From: Opitutus sp. GAS368
GTDB lineage: Bacteria; Verrucomicrobiota; Verrucomicrobiia; Opitutales; Opitutaceae
Assembly (NCBI GenBank): GCA_945903545.1
Contig: CAMDOO010000022.1
Span: forward strand, 1 to 41,951
Length of the DNA: 41,951 nucleotides
Direction of reading: 5' to 3'
Shown here: one piece after another, positions 9,627 through 17,476 of the stretch
How the letters are laid out: every line of letters begins with the position of its first letter
Position numbering within the stretch: position 1 is the stretch's first letter
Notes under the pieces: model-generated
Databases searched by the model: none
Seen by the model: only the letters and a program-made list of their open reading frames with translations
What the model was told of the DNA's origin: nothing
Translations under genes and position numbers: made by a program

Positions 9627-11030
9627 ATGTCTTCCCAGCCCAAAGCGATCATCAGCGAATCCGACACCACGTCGCGTGGTCCGCTGGCCCTGCTGCTGGT
9701 GTCCGCCTTTGGGTGGCTGATCCTCAGCACGGTCCTTTCGCTGATTGGCACCATCCAGCTGCATACTCCCTCCTTCCTGGCCTCCTGCGCGGCTTTTACG
9801 CACGGCCGCGTGGAAGCGATGCAGGAGTCGGCCTTCATTTATGGCTGGGCCGGCAACGCCGCCTTCGCCGTCTCGCTTTGGCTGCTTTCCGCCCTCGGGG
9901 GTTCGCCCCTGCGCGGCCCGGGCCTGCTGGCCACGGCCACGGCCTTCTGGAACCTCGGTGTCACCGCTGGCGTCGTTGCGATCGCCGCCGGTGAGGCGAC
10001 CTCGATTCCCTTCCTGCAGATGCCCGGCTACATCCAGCCGCTGCTCTTTGTGGCCGCCGCCGCCATCACCACACCGGGTGTGCTGGCCTGGACCGGCCGC
10101 AGCACCGACTCGACCTATGCCTCGCAATGGTATGCGGTCGCGGCGATCTTCCTCTTCCCGTGGCTGTTCTCCGCCGCCCAGGTCATGCTGCTGGCGGATC
10201 CGGTCCACGGCATTACCCAGACCATCGTGGCAGGGTGGTTCTCCCAGAACCTGATTGCGTTGTGGCTGCTCCCGGTCGCTCTCGCTTCGGCCTATTACCT
10301 TGTGCCCAAGCTCTCGGGCCGTCCCGTGGCCCACTACCAGTTTGCCAAACTCGGCTTCTGGGCGCTGGTCGTCTTTGGCGCTTGGACCGGCGGCCGGCAC
10401 CTGATCGGTGGTCCCGCCCCGGTGTGGGTGCCGACCGTCGCGGTCGTCGCGCTCTATCTGCTCCTCTTCCACTACGTGATCGTGGCCGTCAACCTGCCGG
10501 CCGGACTCTTCGGTTGGAACAGTTCCACGACGCTGCGCTTCGTCGCCTTTGGCCTCACCGCGTATCTCCTCAATGGCCTGGGCGATGTGTTGGCCTCGTC
10601 CCATGCCATCAACGAGCTCCTCGACTTCACCTATTTCAGCGTGGCCCAGGGCAAGCTCCTCCTCGGCGGCGCGTTTTCCTTCCTGATCTACGCAGCTGTC
10701 TACGAGATGGGGCCGCGGATCACCGGCATCCCGTGGCCTTCGGCCGGCCTTATCCGTGCTCATTTTGGCGTGGCGGCGCTAGGCACGGTGGTGACCGTCC
10801 TCGGTCTCGCCTTCGCCGGCTGGTCTCAGGGCCATGCCCTGGCGGTCACGGCCAACGGCTTTGCCGCCATCGCGGCGGCCGCCAAGCCCGGCCTCCTGAT
10901 CGCCACGGCCGGCGAGTTCCTGCTGCTTGGGGCCGCCATCATTGCCTTCATCCATCTCGTGCGTCTGCAGGTGGAATCCTGCTGCTCCGAGTCCGTCGTC
11001 AGTGATTCACCCGCCAAGTCCGCCACATGA
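9627..11030 (+). CDS. CcoN-like protein (cbb3 oxidase subunit I fold) lacking nearly all metal ligands
   Basis: A 467-residue protein with about twelve helices that follows the cbb3 subunit I pattern: THGRVEAMQESAFIYGW, WFSQNLIALWLLPVALAS then AYYLVPKLSGRPVAHYQ, FWALVVFGAWTGGRHLIGG, and AQGKLLLGGAFSF. By hand alignment with true CcoN (TYGRLRPLHTNAV, WWYGHNAVGFFLT, GPHHL, GHVHAGALGW) the low-spin heme histidine is Gln66, the first CuB histidine is Gln207, the CuB histidine pair is Arg257-His258, and the two heme histidines of HVH are Gln341 and Lys343. The cross-linked catalytic tyrosine position is Gly251. Only His258 survives. The frame is intact and helices are well preserved, so it is not a decayed gene; it cannot be an oxygen reductase. 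A scaffold role for the next two cytochromes is inferred. Confidence 0.85.
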   Translation: MSSQPKAIISESDTTSRGPLALLLVSAFGWLILSTVLSLIGTIQLHTPSFLASCAAFTHGRVEAMQESAFIYGWAGNAAFAVSLWLLSALGGSPLRGPGLLATATAFWNLGVTAGVVAIAAGEATSIPFLQMPGYIQPLLFVAAAAITTPGVLAWTGRSTDSTYASQWYAVAAIFLFPWLFSAAQVMLLADPVHGITQTIVAGWFSQNLIALWLLPVALASAYYLVPKLSGRPVAHYQFAKLGFWALVVFGAWTGGRHLIGGPAPVWVPTVAVVALYLLLFHYVIVAVNLPAGLFGWNSSTTLRFVAFGLTAYLLNGLGDVLASSHAINELLDFTYFSVAQGKLLLGGAFSFLIYAAVYEMGPRITGIPWPSAGLIRAHFGVAALGTVVTVLGLAFAGWSQGHALAVTANGFAAIAAAAKPGLLIATAGEFLLLGAAIIAFIHLVRLQVESCCSESVVSDSPAKSAT

Positions 11031-11647
11031 AAAACGGACCGATCTTCTTCCTCTGCCTGCTGGCCTCCCTCACGTTCTCGTGGGCCGGTCTGGCCTTGGC
11101 TTCCCATCGCCAGCTCAGCGCCGTGGCCCCGTACTACGATGTCGCCGAGGCCAAGGCCTTCCCCGAGCCCATGTCTGGTATCGCTGCCCGTGGCCAGCTG
11201 GTTTACCAGGACCTCGGCTGCGCGTCATGCCACACCCAGCAGGTGCGCCGGGGTGACCTGGGCAACGATCTCGACCGCAAGTGGGGCACCCGCCAGAGCT
11301 GGGCCCGGGATTACATCTATCAGGGACGCCCTCAGCTGGGCTTGGTCCGGGTGGGCCCCGATCTGGCCAACGTGGGCGCCCGGCTGACTTCCGCCGCCGA
11401 CGTCTACAAGCTGCTTCATCAGGGCACCGCGACCATGCCGGCCTACGCCTTCCTGTTCTCCGAGTCCCCGGCCGGGGCGCAGACCGGAGCGATCGCCGTC
11501 GGCCAGGTCGATGGCCGCCAAGTTGTTCCCACCCGCCGGGCCATGGATCTGGCCGCTTACGTCCTTTCCCTGAACAGTCCGCATGTCTACGGCCCCGAGG
11601 CGGCCCATAACGCCGTCAAGCCCGCCGCGGAGGAGCACAAGCCATGA
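11027..11647 (+). CDS. CcoO-like monoheme cytochrome c
   Basis: A 206-residue protein with an N-terminal helix (IFFLCLLASLTFSWAGLALA) and one heme site CASCH at residues 65-69. The following HTQQVRRG..., DYIYQGRPQLGLVRVGPDL and ANVGARLTSAADVYKLLHQG mirror the CcoO/FixO plan (CYNCHSQ, RxGPDLxRVG, MPxYxxL), ending with the methionine ligand in MPAYAFLF. It is a shortened CcoO. In cbb3 oxidase CcoO delivers electrons to CcoN; here the CcoN partner appears metal-free, so the cytochrome may instead relay electrons from alternative complex III to another carrier. Its start overlaps the CcoN-like stop and its stop overlaps the next cytochrome gene. Confidence 0.9.
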   Translation: MKNGPIFFLCLLASLTFSWAGLALASHRQLSAVAPYYDVAEAKAFPEPMSGIAARGQLVYQDLGCASCHTQQVRRGDLGNDLDRKWGTRQSWARDYIYQGRPQLGLVRVGPDLANVGARLTSAADVYKLLHQGTATMPAYAFLFSESPAGAQTGAIAVGQVDGRQVVPTRRAMDLAAYVLSLNSPHVYGPEAAHNAVKPAAEEHKP

Positions 11648-12306
11648 GCGCCCAGCATACCGATCCCTCCGAGCCACGCCGGCTGACCGACCCGGAACTC
11701 ATCCAGGTCCATGACCATGCCGGTGAGGAAAAGACCGATGACGGCGGCAACTACCAGCTGCTTCCGCTCGTGCTGCTGTTCTTGTTCAGCGGCCTGATCT
11801 TCTTTGGCGGCACCTACCTGGGGCTCTTTGCCGGGCACTTCGCACCGACCGTCCACGACGAGCGCGGTTCACCGATGGCCGCCGTGGCCGAGGTCAAGAT
11901 CGACGTCGTGGCCGTCGGCAAGCGCCAGTACTCGACCACCTGCGTCGGCTGCCATCAGGCGACCGGTCTGGGCATGGCGGGCATGTTTCCCCCGCTCGCA
12001 AAATCCGAATGGGTCACCGGCAGCGAGGAGCGCCTGATCCGCGTCCTCCTGCATGGCCTGAGCGGGCCGGTCACGGTTGACGGCCAGCAGTATGGCTCCG
12101 GTCCGACCGCCCAGGCGATGCCGGCCTTTGGGCCGGGCGGAGCATTCAATTGGTCGGATGACAGCATCGCGGCCGTCCTGACCTATATCCGTCAGGAGTG
12201 GGGCAACAGCGCCCCGCCGATCACGGCCGCCAAGGTCACCGAGGTCCGCACCAAGGTCGGCGCCCACGGCGCCTGGACCGCGGCTGACCTGGAGAAGCTC
12301 CCTTAA
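11644..12306 (+). CDS. membrane-anchored monoheme cytochrome c (CcoP-like)
   Basis: A 220-residue protein with a hydrophilic start, one helix (LLPLVLLFLFSGLIFFGGTY at about 39-58) and a periplasmic cytochrome domain with CVGCH at residues 100-104 and a methionine candidate in AMPAFGPGGAF. The organisation, cytoplasmic N-terminus, one anchor and a C-terminal cytochrome c, is that of CcoP, but with one heme domain instead of the usual two. It is the last gene of the operon, started within the stop of the CcoO-like gene. It probably forms the exit point for electrons in this module. Similar single-heme cytochromes accompany caa3-type oxidases near Act operons, so its exact family is open. Confidence 0.88.
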   Translation: MSAQHTDPSEPRRLTDPELIQVHDHAGEEKTDDGGNYQLLPLVLLFLFSGLIFFGGTYLGLFAGHFAPTVHDERGSPMAAVAEVKIDVVAVGKRQYSTTCVGCHQATGLGMAGMFPPLAKSEWVTGSEERLIRVLLHGLSGPVTVDGQQYGSGPTAQAMPAFGPGGAFNWSDDSIAAVLTYIRQEWGNSAPPITAAKVTEVRTKVGAHGAWTAADLEKLP

Positions 12307-12413
12307 GCTGCGCGAGCGCACGGCTCGGGAGTTTGGGGTAAAAAAGGGGCAGGGATCAGACCTTCCGAACCCCAAGTTTTATCGGCCTGCCAGCTCCTGA
12401 GCGCTGTGCTCCG
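12307..12413. other. convergent intergenic gap after the respiratory operon
   Basis: The plus-strand respiratory operon ends here and hldD ends on the other strand. The only structure I see is a TTGGGGT / ACCCCAA pair about 30 bases apart with A- and T-rich flanks, which is too loosely spaced to call a terminator. Confidence 0.3.
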
Positions 12414-13460
12414 TCAGGGCTCCTCGCCCAGCTTGCGCCCGGGGACGAGGTAGTTGCCCACGTAGTCCCGCACTGACTCGGTGAGCGGCGTCATGCCACG
12501 GGAGTGACCTGACCCCCGCAGCTTCCCGATGTCCGCCTTGGTGTAGTACTGATATTTGTCGCGGAGGACCTCGGGCATGTCGATGAAGTCGATGGCCGGT
12601 TCCCGGCCCAGCGCGGTGAAGATCGCCCGCGCGAGGGTCAGCCAGGTGTTGGCCTCGCCCGAGCCCAGGTTGAATAGTCCGCCGGCGTTCACGCCATTTT
12701 CAGCGAAGTGCAGGGTCATCTCCACCGCGTCCTTCACGTAGAGGAAATCGCGCATTTGTTCGCCGTCGCGGAAGTCCGGCCGGTGGCTCTTGAACAGCTG
12801 GAGCCGGCCGGAAGTCGTGATCTGGTGGAAGGCCTTGTTCACGAGCGAACGCATGTCGCCCTTGTGGTCCTCGTTCGGTCCAAAAACGTTGAAGTACTTC
12901 AGGCCCACGATGCGGTTCAGATAGCCCTCGCGCTGGGCCAGCAGGTCGAAGTCGTGCTTGGAGCGGCCGTAGAGATTGAGCGGCCGCAGGCGGGCCAGGT
13001 TGTCGTCCCGGTCGTCCATGCCCTCCGCGCCGTCGCCGTACGTGGCGGCCGAGGAGGCGTAGATGAAGCGGGCGCCATGGCTGAGGGCCCAGGTGGCGAG
13101 CTGGGCGGTGTACTGCAGGTTGATGTCCGCGAGGTAGTCCGCGTTTTTCTCCGTGGTGGACGAGCAGGCACCGAGGTGGAGCACGGCCGAGAATTGGCCG
13201 AACGCTCCCGGGTCCTGCAGCACGCGGGTGCGAAGCTCGTCGGCCTCCACGAACTCACGGTAGCGGAGCGCGCGAAGATTTTTCCGCTTTTCCTCGCTGG
13301 ACGTGCTGACCGGCACTGCGCCCTGCCAGAGTTTCCCCGGGGTGAGGAAGTCCGCGATCACGATATCCTCGTGCCCGCGGCGGTTGAGCGCCCAGACCAA
13401 GGCACTGCCGATGAAGCCGGCGCCGCCGGTGACGAGGATTCTTCCGTCGAGGGAACTCAT
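12414..13460 (-). CDS. hldD: ADP-L-glycero-D-manno-heptose 6-epimerase
   Basis: A 348-residue extended short-chain dehydrogenase. The NADP-binding motif is TGGAGFIGS, the catalytic serine region is YASSAATYG, and the catalytic tyrosine/lysine box is YGRSKHDFD. The stretch LKYFNVFGPNEDHKGDMRSL is very close to the HldD/RfaD consensus (RYFNVYGPRE-HKGSM), which distinguishes it from UDP-galactose epimerases. It converts ADP-D-glycero-D-manno-heptose to the L-glycero form used in the lipopolysaccharide inner core, in the cytoplasm. It is monocistronic as far as can be seen. Together with kdsD elsewhere in the window it supports an LPS-bearing outer membrane. Confidence 0.9.
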   Translation of the reverse strand: MSSLDGRILVTGGAGFIGSALVWALNRRGHEDIVIADFLTPGKLWQGAVPVSTSSEEKRKNLRALRYREFVEADELRTRVLQDPGAFGQFSAVLHLGACSSTTEKNADYLADINLQYTAQLATWALSHGARFIYASSAATYGDGAEGMDDRDDNLARLRPLNLYGRSKHDFDLLAQREGYLNRIVGLKYFNVFGPNEDHKGDMRSLVNKAFHQITTSGRLQLFKSHRPDFRDGEQMRDFLYVKDAVEMTLHFAENGVNAGGLFNLGSGEANTWLTLARAIFTALGREPAIDFIDMPEVLRDKYQYYTKADIGKLRGSGHSRGMTPLTESVRDYVGNYLVPGRKLGEEP

Positions 13461-13615
13461 GGGGGAAGTAAATCGCGGAAGGGAAGTCCGGCGGAAGCCT
13501 GAAATCCGGCCGGCAGGGCGGCGATTCCGCTCGCCGCCGCGGTGGGCGCATCACGGCGATTACGGAATGACCGCCTGGCCAACCAATAACCGTTAACCGG
13601 GAAATTGTTGCGCGC

Positions 13616-14419
13616 TTAATCGCGCGACAATTCCTCCGACCTTACCTTGGCCGTGACGACCGTGTCCTTGAGCAGGGCGCGGAAGCCGCCGGCCTCCATC
13701 TTCTTCAGTCCGGCGAAGGTGGTGCCGTTGGGGGAGGTGACCTGGTCGCGGAGCGCCTCGGGCTCGGCCTTGGACTCAGCCAGCAGCTTCGCGGCGCCGA
13801 GCACGGTCTCCTGCGCCAGCAGGGCGGCGGCTTCGCGGGAGAGGCCGGCGGCGATCCCGCCCTCGCGCAGGGCGGCCACGAATTCGAAGACAAAGGCGGG
13901 TCCGCTGCCGCTCAGACCCGTCACGGCGTCCAGGTCGGGCTCGGGCACGGTGATGACCTTGCCGAGCGAACCGAGCACCGTGTCGATCGCGGCGCGGTCC
14001 GCCGCGGCCAGGGGATGCAGGGAGCTCCAGGCGGTGATGCCGGCGCCGATCTGCCCTGGTGTGTTGGGCATGGCCCGCACGACATTGCGGGCCCGGGGAC
14101 AGGTCTGAGCGAGCCGGTTGAGACGTTTGCCGGCGAGGATCGAGAGGATGAGCTTGCCGGTGGTGAGTTCGGCCAGGCTGCGATCGAGGCCTGCCAGCTG
14201 CTGGGGCTTGCAGGCGAGGATGAGGATGTCGGCACCCTGCAACAGAGCGTCGAGATTGGCTGCCGCCGTGATTCCCGTGCGTTGGGCCAGTTCGCCGGCG
14301 GTATTGTCGTCACCGCCGATGCAGGCCAGGTCGCCCGGCTTGGCCGCACCGTTGGCCAACAGTCCGCCCACCATGGCCCCGGCCATGCGGCCGGCGCCGA
14401 GAAATGCGATTTTGTTCAT
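13616..14419 (-). CDS. proC: pyrroline-5-carboxylate reductase
   Basis: A 267-residue enzyme, the usual length. It starts with the NAD(P)-binding motif IAFLGAGRMAGAMVGGLL, has LILACKPQQL typical of the family, RAMPNTPGQIGAGITAWS, the substrate-binding region VTGLSGSGPAFVFEFVAAL, and the C-terminal signature (ALRDQVTSPNGTTFAGLKKM). It reduces 1-pyrroline-5-carboxylate to proline in the cytoplasm. Neighbours are functionally unrelated. A CCGGGTG-type palindrome lies just before its start codon, between it and the next gene upstream. Confidence 0.96.
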   Translation of the reverse strand: MNKIAFLGAGRMAGAMVGGLLANGAAKPGDLACIGGDDNTAGELAQRTGITAAANLDALLQGADILILACKPQQLAGLDRSLAELTTGKLILSILAGKRLNRLAQTCPRARNVVRAMPNTPGQIGAGITAWSSLHPLAAADRAAIDTVLGSLGKVITVPEPDLDAVTGLSGSGPAFVFEFVAALREGGIAAGLSREAAALLAQETVLGAAKLLAESKAEPEALRDQVTSPNGTTFAGLKKMEAGGFRALLKDTVVTAKVRSEELSRD

Positions 14420-14432
14420 GGACAGTTAATCT

Positions 14433-14450
14433 CCGGGTGGGGACACCCGG
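14433..14450. repeat. short palindromic repeat, CCGGGTG family
   Basis: CCGGGTG GGGA CACCCGG forms a perfect 7-bp hairpin, followed by ACTACA. The same CCGGGTG/CACCCGG core flanked by (T)GTAG or CTACA(A) occurs at 22219-22279 and 26191-26250. It lies in the leader between proC and the histidine kinase gene. Confidence 0.8.
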
Positions 14451-14491
14451 ACTACAAGATCAGATCGCGGCCACCCCGAAGGGGAACCCGA

Positions 14492-15622
14492 TTATTCGAC
14501 GGTGGACCGGCGGTTCTTCCGGTCGAGCGGGTGCATGAGGGTGACGATGGTGCCGCCGCCCGGGCGATCGGCGAGGGAGACATCGCCGCCCAGATTCCGC
14601 AGGGCGTGGCGCGCGACGGTGAGGCCCATGCCGACGCCGACGGTTTGCTTGGAACTGACAAAGGGCTCAAAGACATGATCACGGATGTCGGCCTCGATGC
14701 CCCGTCCCTGGTCCTCGACCTTGACGAAGAGCTGGCGGCCTTCCTCCGGCTTTTCCACGATCTCGGTGCGGATCGTGATGGGGCGCTGGCTGGTGGGGGC
14801 GTCGCCGTAGGCTTCCCAAGCGTTGATCAGGACCTTGGACAGGACCTCCTCGAACACCTCGTAGTGGGTGTCAATCGCGAGCGTGCCGAGGGTGTTTTCG
14901 AACGTGACGGGCCCGTCGATCCGGTACTCGGTCCGGAATCGCTGCACGCCGCTCTCGATGAGCTGGCTCAGGTCGCCCGCGATCAGGGGAAGGCGGGTCT
15001 TCACGACGAGGGTGCTGAGTTGCTTGATAATCGAGACGATTCGCAGCACGGCCTCCTCCACGCAGGCGGCGTTCTTCTTCACGAGCTCCGGCTTGTCGTA
15101 GTAGGCCTTGACCAAGTCGAGGTAGCCGATGACGACGCCGAGCAGATTGTTGAGATTGTGGGCGATGCCCTGCGTGACGGCGCCGATCGTCGCCGCCCGC
15201 CGCGCCTCGGACAACCGGCGCTGCAGGTCGATGAGCTCGCGGTTGGCGGAAACGAAACGCAGCTGGGTCTGCACCCGGGCCATCGTCTCGTCCAGATCGA
15301 TGGGCTTGGTGATGTAGTCGACCGCGCCGACGCCCAGACCCTCGATTTTTCCCTCCTTGGAGGTGCGGGCGGTGATGAAGATGACGGGAATGGATTTGGT
15401 CGCCTCATCCGCCTGCAGCCGCTGGCAAACCTCGATGCCGTCCATGTCGGGCATCATCACGTCGAGCAGGATCAGGTCGGGACGATCCCACCTGACGGAA
15501 CTAAGTGCTTCCAGGCCGTTCGTGGCCGTTGTGACCTTGATGCCCTCACGCTCCAGCTTTCGCTTCAGCAGCTGGACGTTGATCGGCTGGTCGTCGACGA
15601 CCAGGATTTTCGGGACGGTCAT
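14492..15622 (-). CDS. soluble response regulator-histidine kinase hybrid (REC-HisKA-HATPase)
   Basis: A 376-residue protein with the receiver domain first and no membrane segment. REC spans about 1-120: acidic pair DD at 10-11, phospho-acceptor Asp54 in LILLDVMMPDMDG, and the conserved Lys in DYITKPI. The dimerisation domain has the phospho-histidine in GIAHNLNNLLG (His155). The ATPase domain shows the N box LINAWEAY, G1 DQGRGIEADI, and the glycine-rich GVGMGLTVARHAL. This layout resembles cytosolic kinases that are themselves controlled by an input phosphotransfer. The kinase most like it carries HNLNN rather than the common HELRNPL, a subtype often found with REC at the N-terminus. No partner regulator is next to it, so the signal and output are unknown. 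Confidence 0.9.
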   Translation of the reverse strand: MTVPKILVVDDQPINVQLLKRKLEREGIKVTTATNGLEALSSVRWDRPDLILLDVMMPDMDGIEVCQRLQADEATKSIPVIFITARTSKEGKIEGLGVGAVDYITKPIDLDETMARVQTQLRFVSANRELIDLQRRLSEARRAATIGAVTQGIAHNLNNLLGVVIGYLDLVKAYYDKPELVKKNAACVEEAVLRIVSIIKQLSTLVVKTRLPLIAGDLSQLIESGVQRFRTEYRIDGPVTFENTLGTLAIDTHYEVFEEVLSKVLINAWEAYGDAPTSQRPITIRTEIVEKPEEGRQLFVKVEDQGRGIEADIRDHVFEPFVSSKQTVGVGMGLTVARHALRNLGGDVSLADRPGGGTIVTLMHPLDRKNRRSTVE

Positions 15623-15688
15623 AAAGTGGCCACAGTCAGACGGTTCGCCCTGTCGGGCGCAAGCTCGCGCCGGACAAACGACGGAGGA

Positions 15689-15745
15689 AGGGGCGATTCT
15701 TACAGCCGCCCTCGACCCAAGGTGTGCGGGACACGCGCCCCTACC
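15689..15745. repeat. dispersed repeat, ends GGGGC...GCCCCTACC
   Basis: This stretch closely matches 34069-34129: both have a start like AGGGG(C/T)G, a central CAGCCGCCCT, then AACCAAGGTG or ACCCAAGGTG and an end CACxCGCCCCT(A/G)CC. The outer ends are complementary, so it can fold. It lies between folD and the kinase gene. Confidence 0.65.
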
Positions 15746-15752
15746 AGCGATC

Positions 15753-16631
15753 TCAGCTTCGCTGCGATCGCTGCTCGAACGCCTTCACGGTGTTCTTCAT
15801 GAGCATGGCGACCGTCATCGGACCGACACCGCCCGGCACGGGCGTGATCTTGGCGGCCAGCGGGGCCACGGACGGGAAGTGCACGTCACCAGTCAGCCGG
15901 TAACCGGTCTTCTTGCTCGCATCCGCGACACGGTTGATGCCCACGTCGATGATGACCGCGCCGGGCTTGACCATGTCGGCGGTCACAAATTCGGGCCGGC
16001 CGATGGCGGCGATGAGCACGTCGGCCTGGCGGGTCAGGACGGCGAGGTTGGCGGTGCCCGAGTGGCAGACCGTCACGGTGCCATTGGCCCCCGACTTCTT
16101 CTGCAGCGCGAGCAAGGCGACGGGCTTGCCGACCAGCAGGCTGCGGCCGAGGACCACGACATGCTTGCCCTTCAGGTCGACGCCGCTGCGGGCCAGCAAT
16201 TCCATGATGCCCGCCGGGGTGCAGGAGACGAAGCCGGTGTCGTCGTCCTGCGCGACCTTGCCGAGGTTCATCGTGCCGAGGCCGTCGACGTCCTTGCCGG
16301 GGGCGATGCGCCGGAAGATCTGGAGCTCGTCGAGCTGCTTGGGTAGGGGCGACTGCACGAGGATTCCGTCCACGCCCTCATCGGCGTTCAGCTGGTCGAT
16401 CAGCGTGAGCAACTCGGCTTGGGAAATCGTCGCCGGGGGCAGGATGACGCGGCTGGAGATGCCGATCTCCTCCGCGGTCTTCTCCTTCTTGCGGACGTAG
16501 GAGACGCTGGCCGGGTCCTCACCCACGCGCACCAACGCAATGCAGGGTTTGCGGCCGGGGAGGGCCGAAACCTTTTGTTTGAGCTCGGCCGCGATGGCCG
16601 CGGCGATCCGGTTGCCGTCGATCAGTTCCAT
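15753..16631 (-). CDS. folD: methylenetetrahydrofolate dehydrogenase / methenyltetrahydrofolate cyclohydrolase
   Basis: A 292-residue FolD of normal length. The catalytic Tyr and Lys are in [15 protein letters not shown], the second signature is [18 protein letters not shown] binding is in [16 protein letters not shown], and the C-terminal signature is [16 protein letters not shown]. It interconverts methylene-, methenyl- and formyl-tetrahydrofolate in the cytoplasm, supplying one-carbon units. It is some 8 kb away from the folate synthesis cluster in this window. The start follows a pyrimidine-rich leader with no Shine-Dalgarno sequence. Confidence 0.97.
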   Translation of the reverse strand: MELIDGNRIAAAIAAELKQKVSALPGRKPCIALVRVGEDPASVSYVRKKEKTAEEIGISSRVILPPATISQAELLTLIDQLNADEGVDGILVQSPLPKQLDELQIFRRIAPGKDVDGLGTMNLGKVAQDDDTGFVSCTPAGIMELLARSGVDLKGKHVVVLGRSLLVGKPVALLALQKKSGANGTVTVCHSGTANLAVLTRQADVLIAAIGRPEFVTADMVKPGAVIIDVGINRVADASKKTGYRLTGDVHFPSVAPLAAKITPVPGGVGPMTVAMLMKNTVKAFEQRSQRS

Positions 16632-16687
16632 GGGAAAGAGGGTGGGGGAAGGGCGCGGATGGGACGGGGTCCCGGGCCGCGGGGCGT

Positions 16688-17476
16688 TTATTTCACGACC
16701 ATGTTTTCCGCCTCGATGACCAGGCCCTGGGCCTCGACCGAGTAGCGGGTGACCCCGGTCACGATGACCGTGCGGTCGGTGTACTTGTCCATCGTCTCGG
16801 CGGGCGTGAGCCGCGACACGTCGACGTAGGCGAAACGCTCGCCGGTGCCGTCGTTCACTTGGAAATCATAGGGCCGGCGCGGGGCCAGCGGGCGCCGGGT
16901 GGAGACGAACTTGCCCTGGAAGCTGCGGGCGAGCGTGGCCGGCGCGGCGGACGGGCTGGTCGCGGGATTGACCGCCCGGCCCGGTCCCATGTCGAGCAGT
17001 GGCGCGGCGACGACCGGGGCGCCGGTGGCCGCGGTGGTGGCATCGAGCTCGATCACCCGCTGGCGGATGTAGCCGATCCGCTTGCGGTTGATGCTGACCT
17101 GCGTCCAGCGGCCGCGCAGGCCGGTGATCTGGGTGAGGTCGCCCTGGGCGCCTTGGGCGATCACGGCGCCATCCGCCTTGGCCTCCAGGCGGATCGGGGC
17201 GCCGACCTTGACGTCGAGCGCCTTGGTCATGTCCGCGTTAGCCACGAAGCCCTCGAAGGGGCCGGGGACCTCGACCGCGATCCATCCGGCGGGGGCGGAG
17301 GCCGCCGCTACCGGGGCGACGGCGGGTTCGTCGCCGGCCTTGTACTGGCCGATGACGGGGGCGCTGGAATCTGGCCGGCTGTGGATGCCGGCGGCCTCGG
17401 CCAGGGGGGCGGCCGAGGCGAGCGGGGCCGCGAGGAGGAGGGCGGCCAACAGGGTGCGGGACAGGTGGCTAGTCAT
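16688..17476 (-). CDS. exported SH3-like domain protein
   Basis: A 262-residue protein with a clear signal peptide ([21 protein letters not shown]). Residues about 25-85 resemble a bacterial SH3 domain ([19 protein letters not shown] then [15 protein letters not shown]), and a second similar segment follows ([19 protein letters not shown]). A Pro/Ala linker leads to a C-terminal domain that ends in [15 protein letters not shown] and may be an OB-like fold ([12 protein letters not shown]). Such proteins act in the periplasm, often binding peptidoglycan; the precise role is unknown. The start overlaps the stop of the pseudouridine synthase gene by eight bases, so the two are co-transcribed and coupled. 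Confidence 0.75.
   Translation of the reverse strand: MTSHLSRTLLAALLLAAPLASAAPLAEAAGIHSRPDSSAPVIGQYKAGDEPAVAPVAAASAPAGWIAVEVPGPFEGFVANADMTKALDVKVGAPIRLEAKADGAVIAQGAQGDLTQITGLRGRWTQVSINRKRIGYIRQRVIELDATTAATGAPVVAAPLLDMGPGRAVNPATSPSAAPATLARSFQGKFVSTRRPLAPRRPYDFQVNDGTGERFAYVDVSRLTPAETMDKYTDRTVIVTGVTRYSVEAQGLVIEAENMVVK

Noticed and set aside
9627-11030. Calling this gene a functional cbb3 oxidase subunit I (ccoN)
   Set aside because: Overall similarity would give that name, but five of six ligand histidines and the catalytic tyrosine are replaced.
12708-13502. Plus-strand frame opposite hldD
   Set aside because: Antisense shadow of a gene with all HldD motifs.
14015-15802. Plus-strand frame of 595 codons
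   Set aside because: Antisense to proC and the histidine kinase gene, both with complete motifs.
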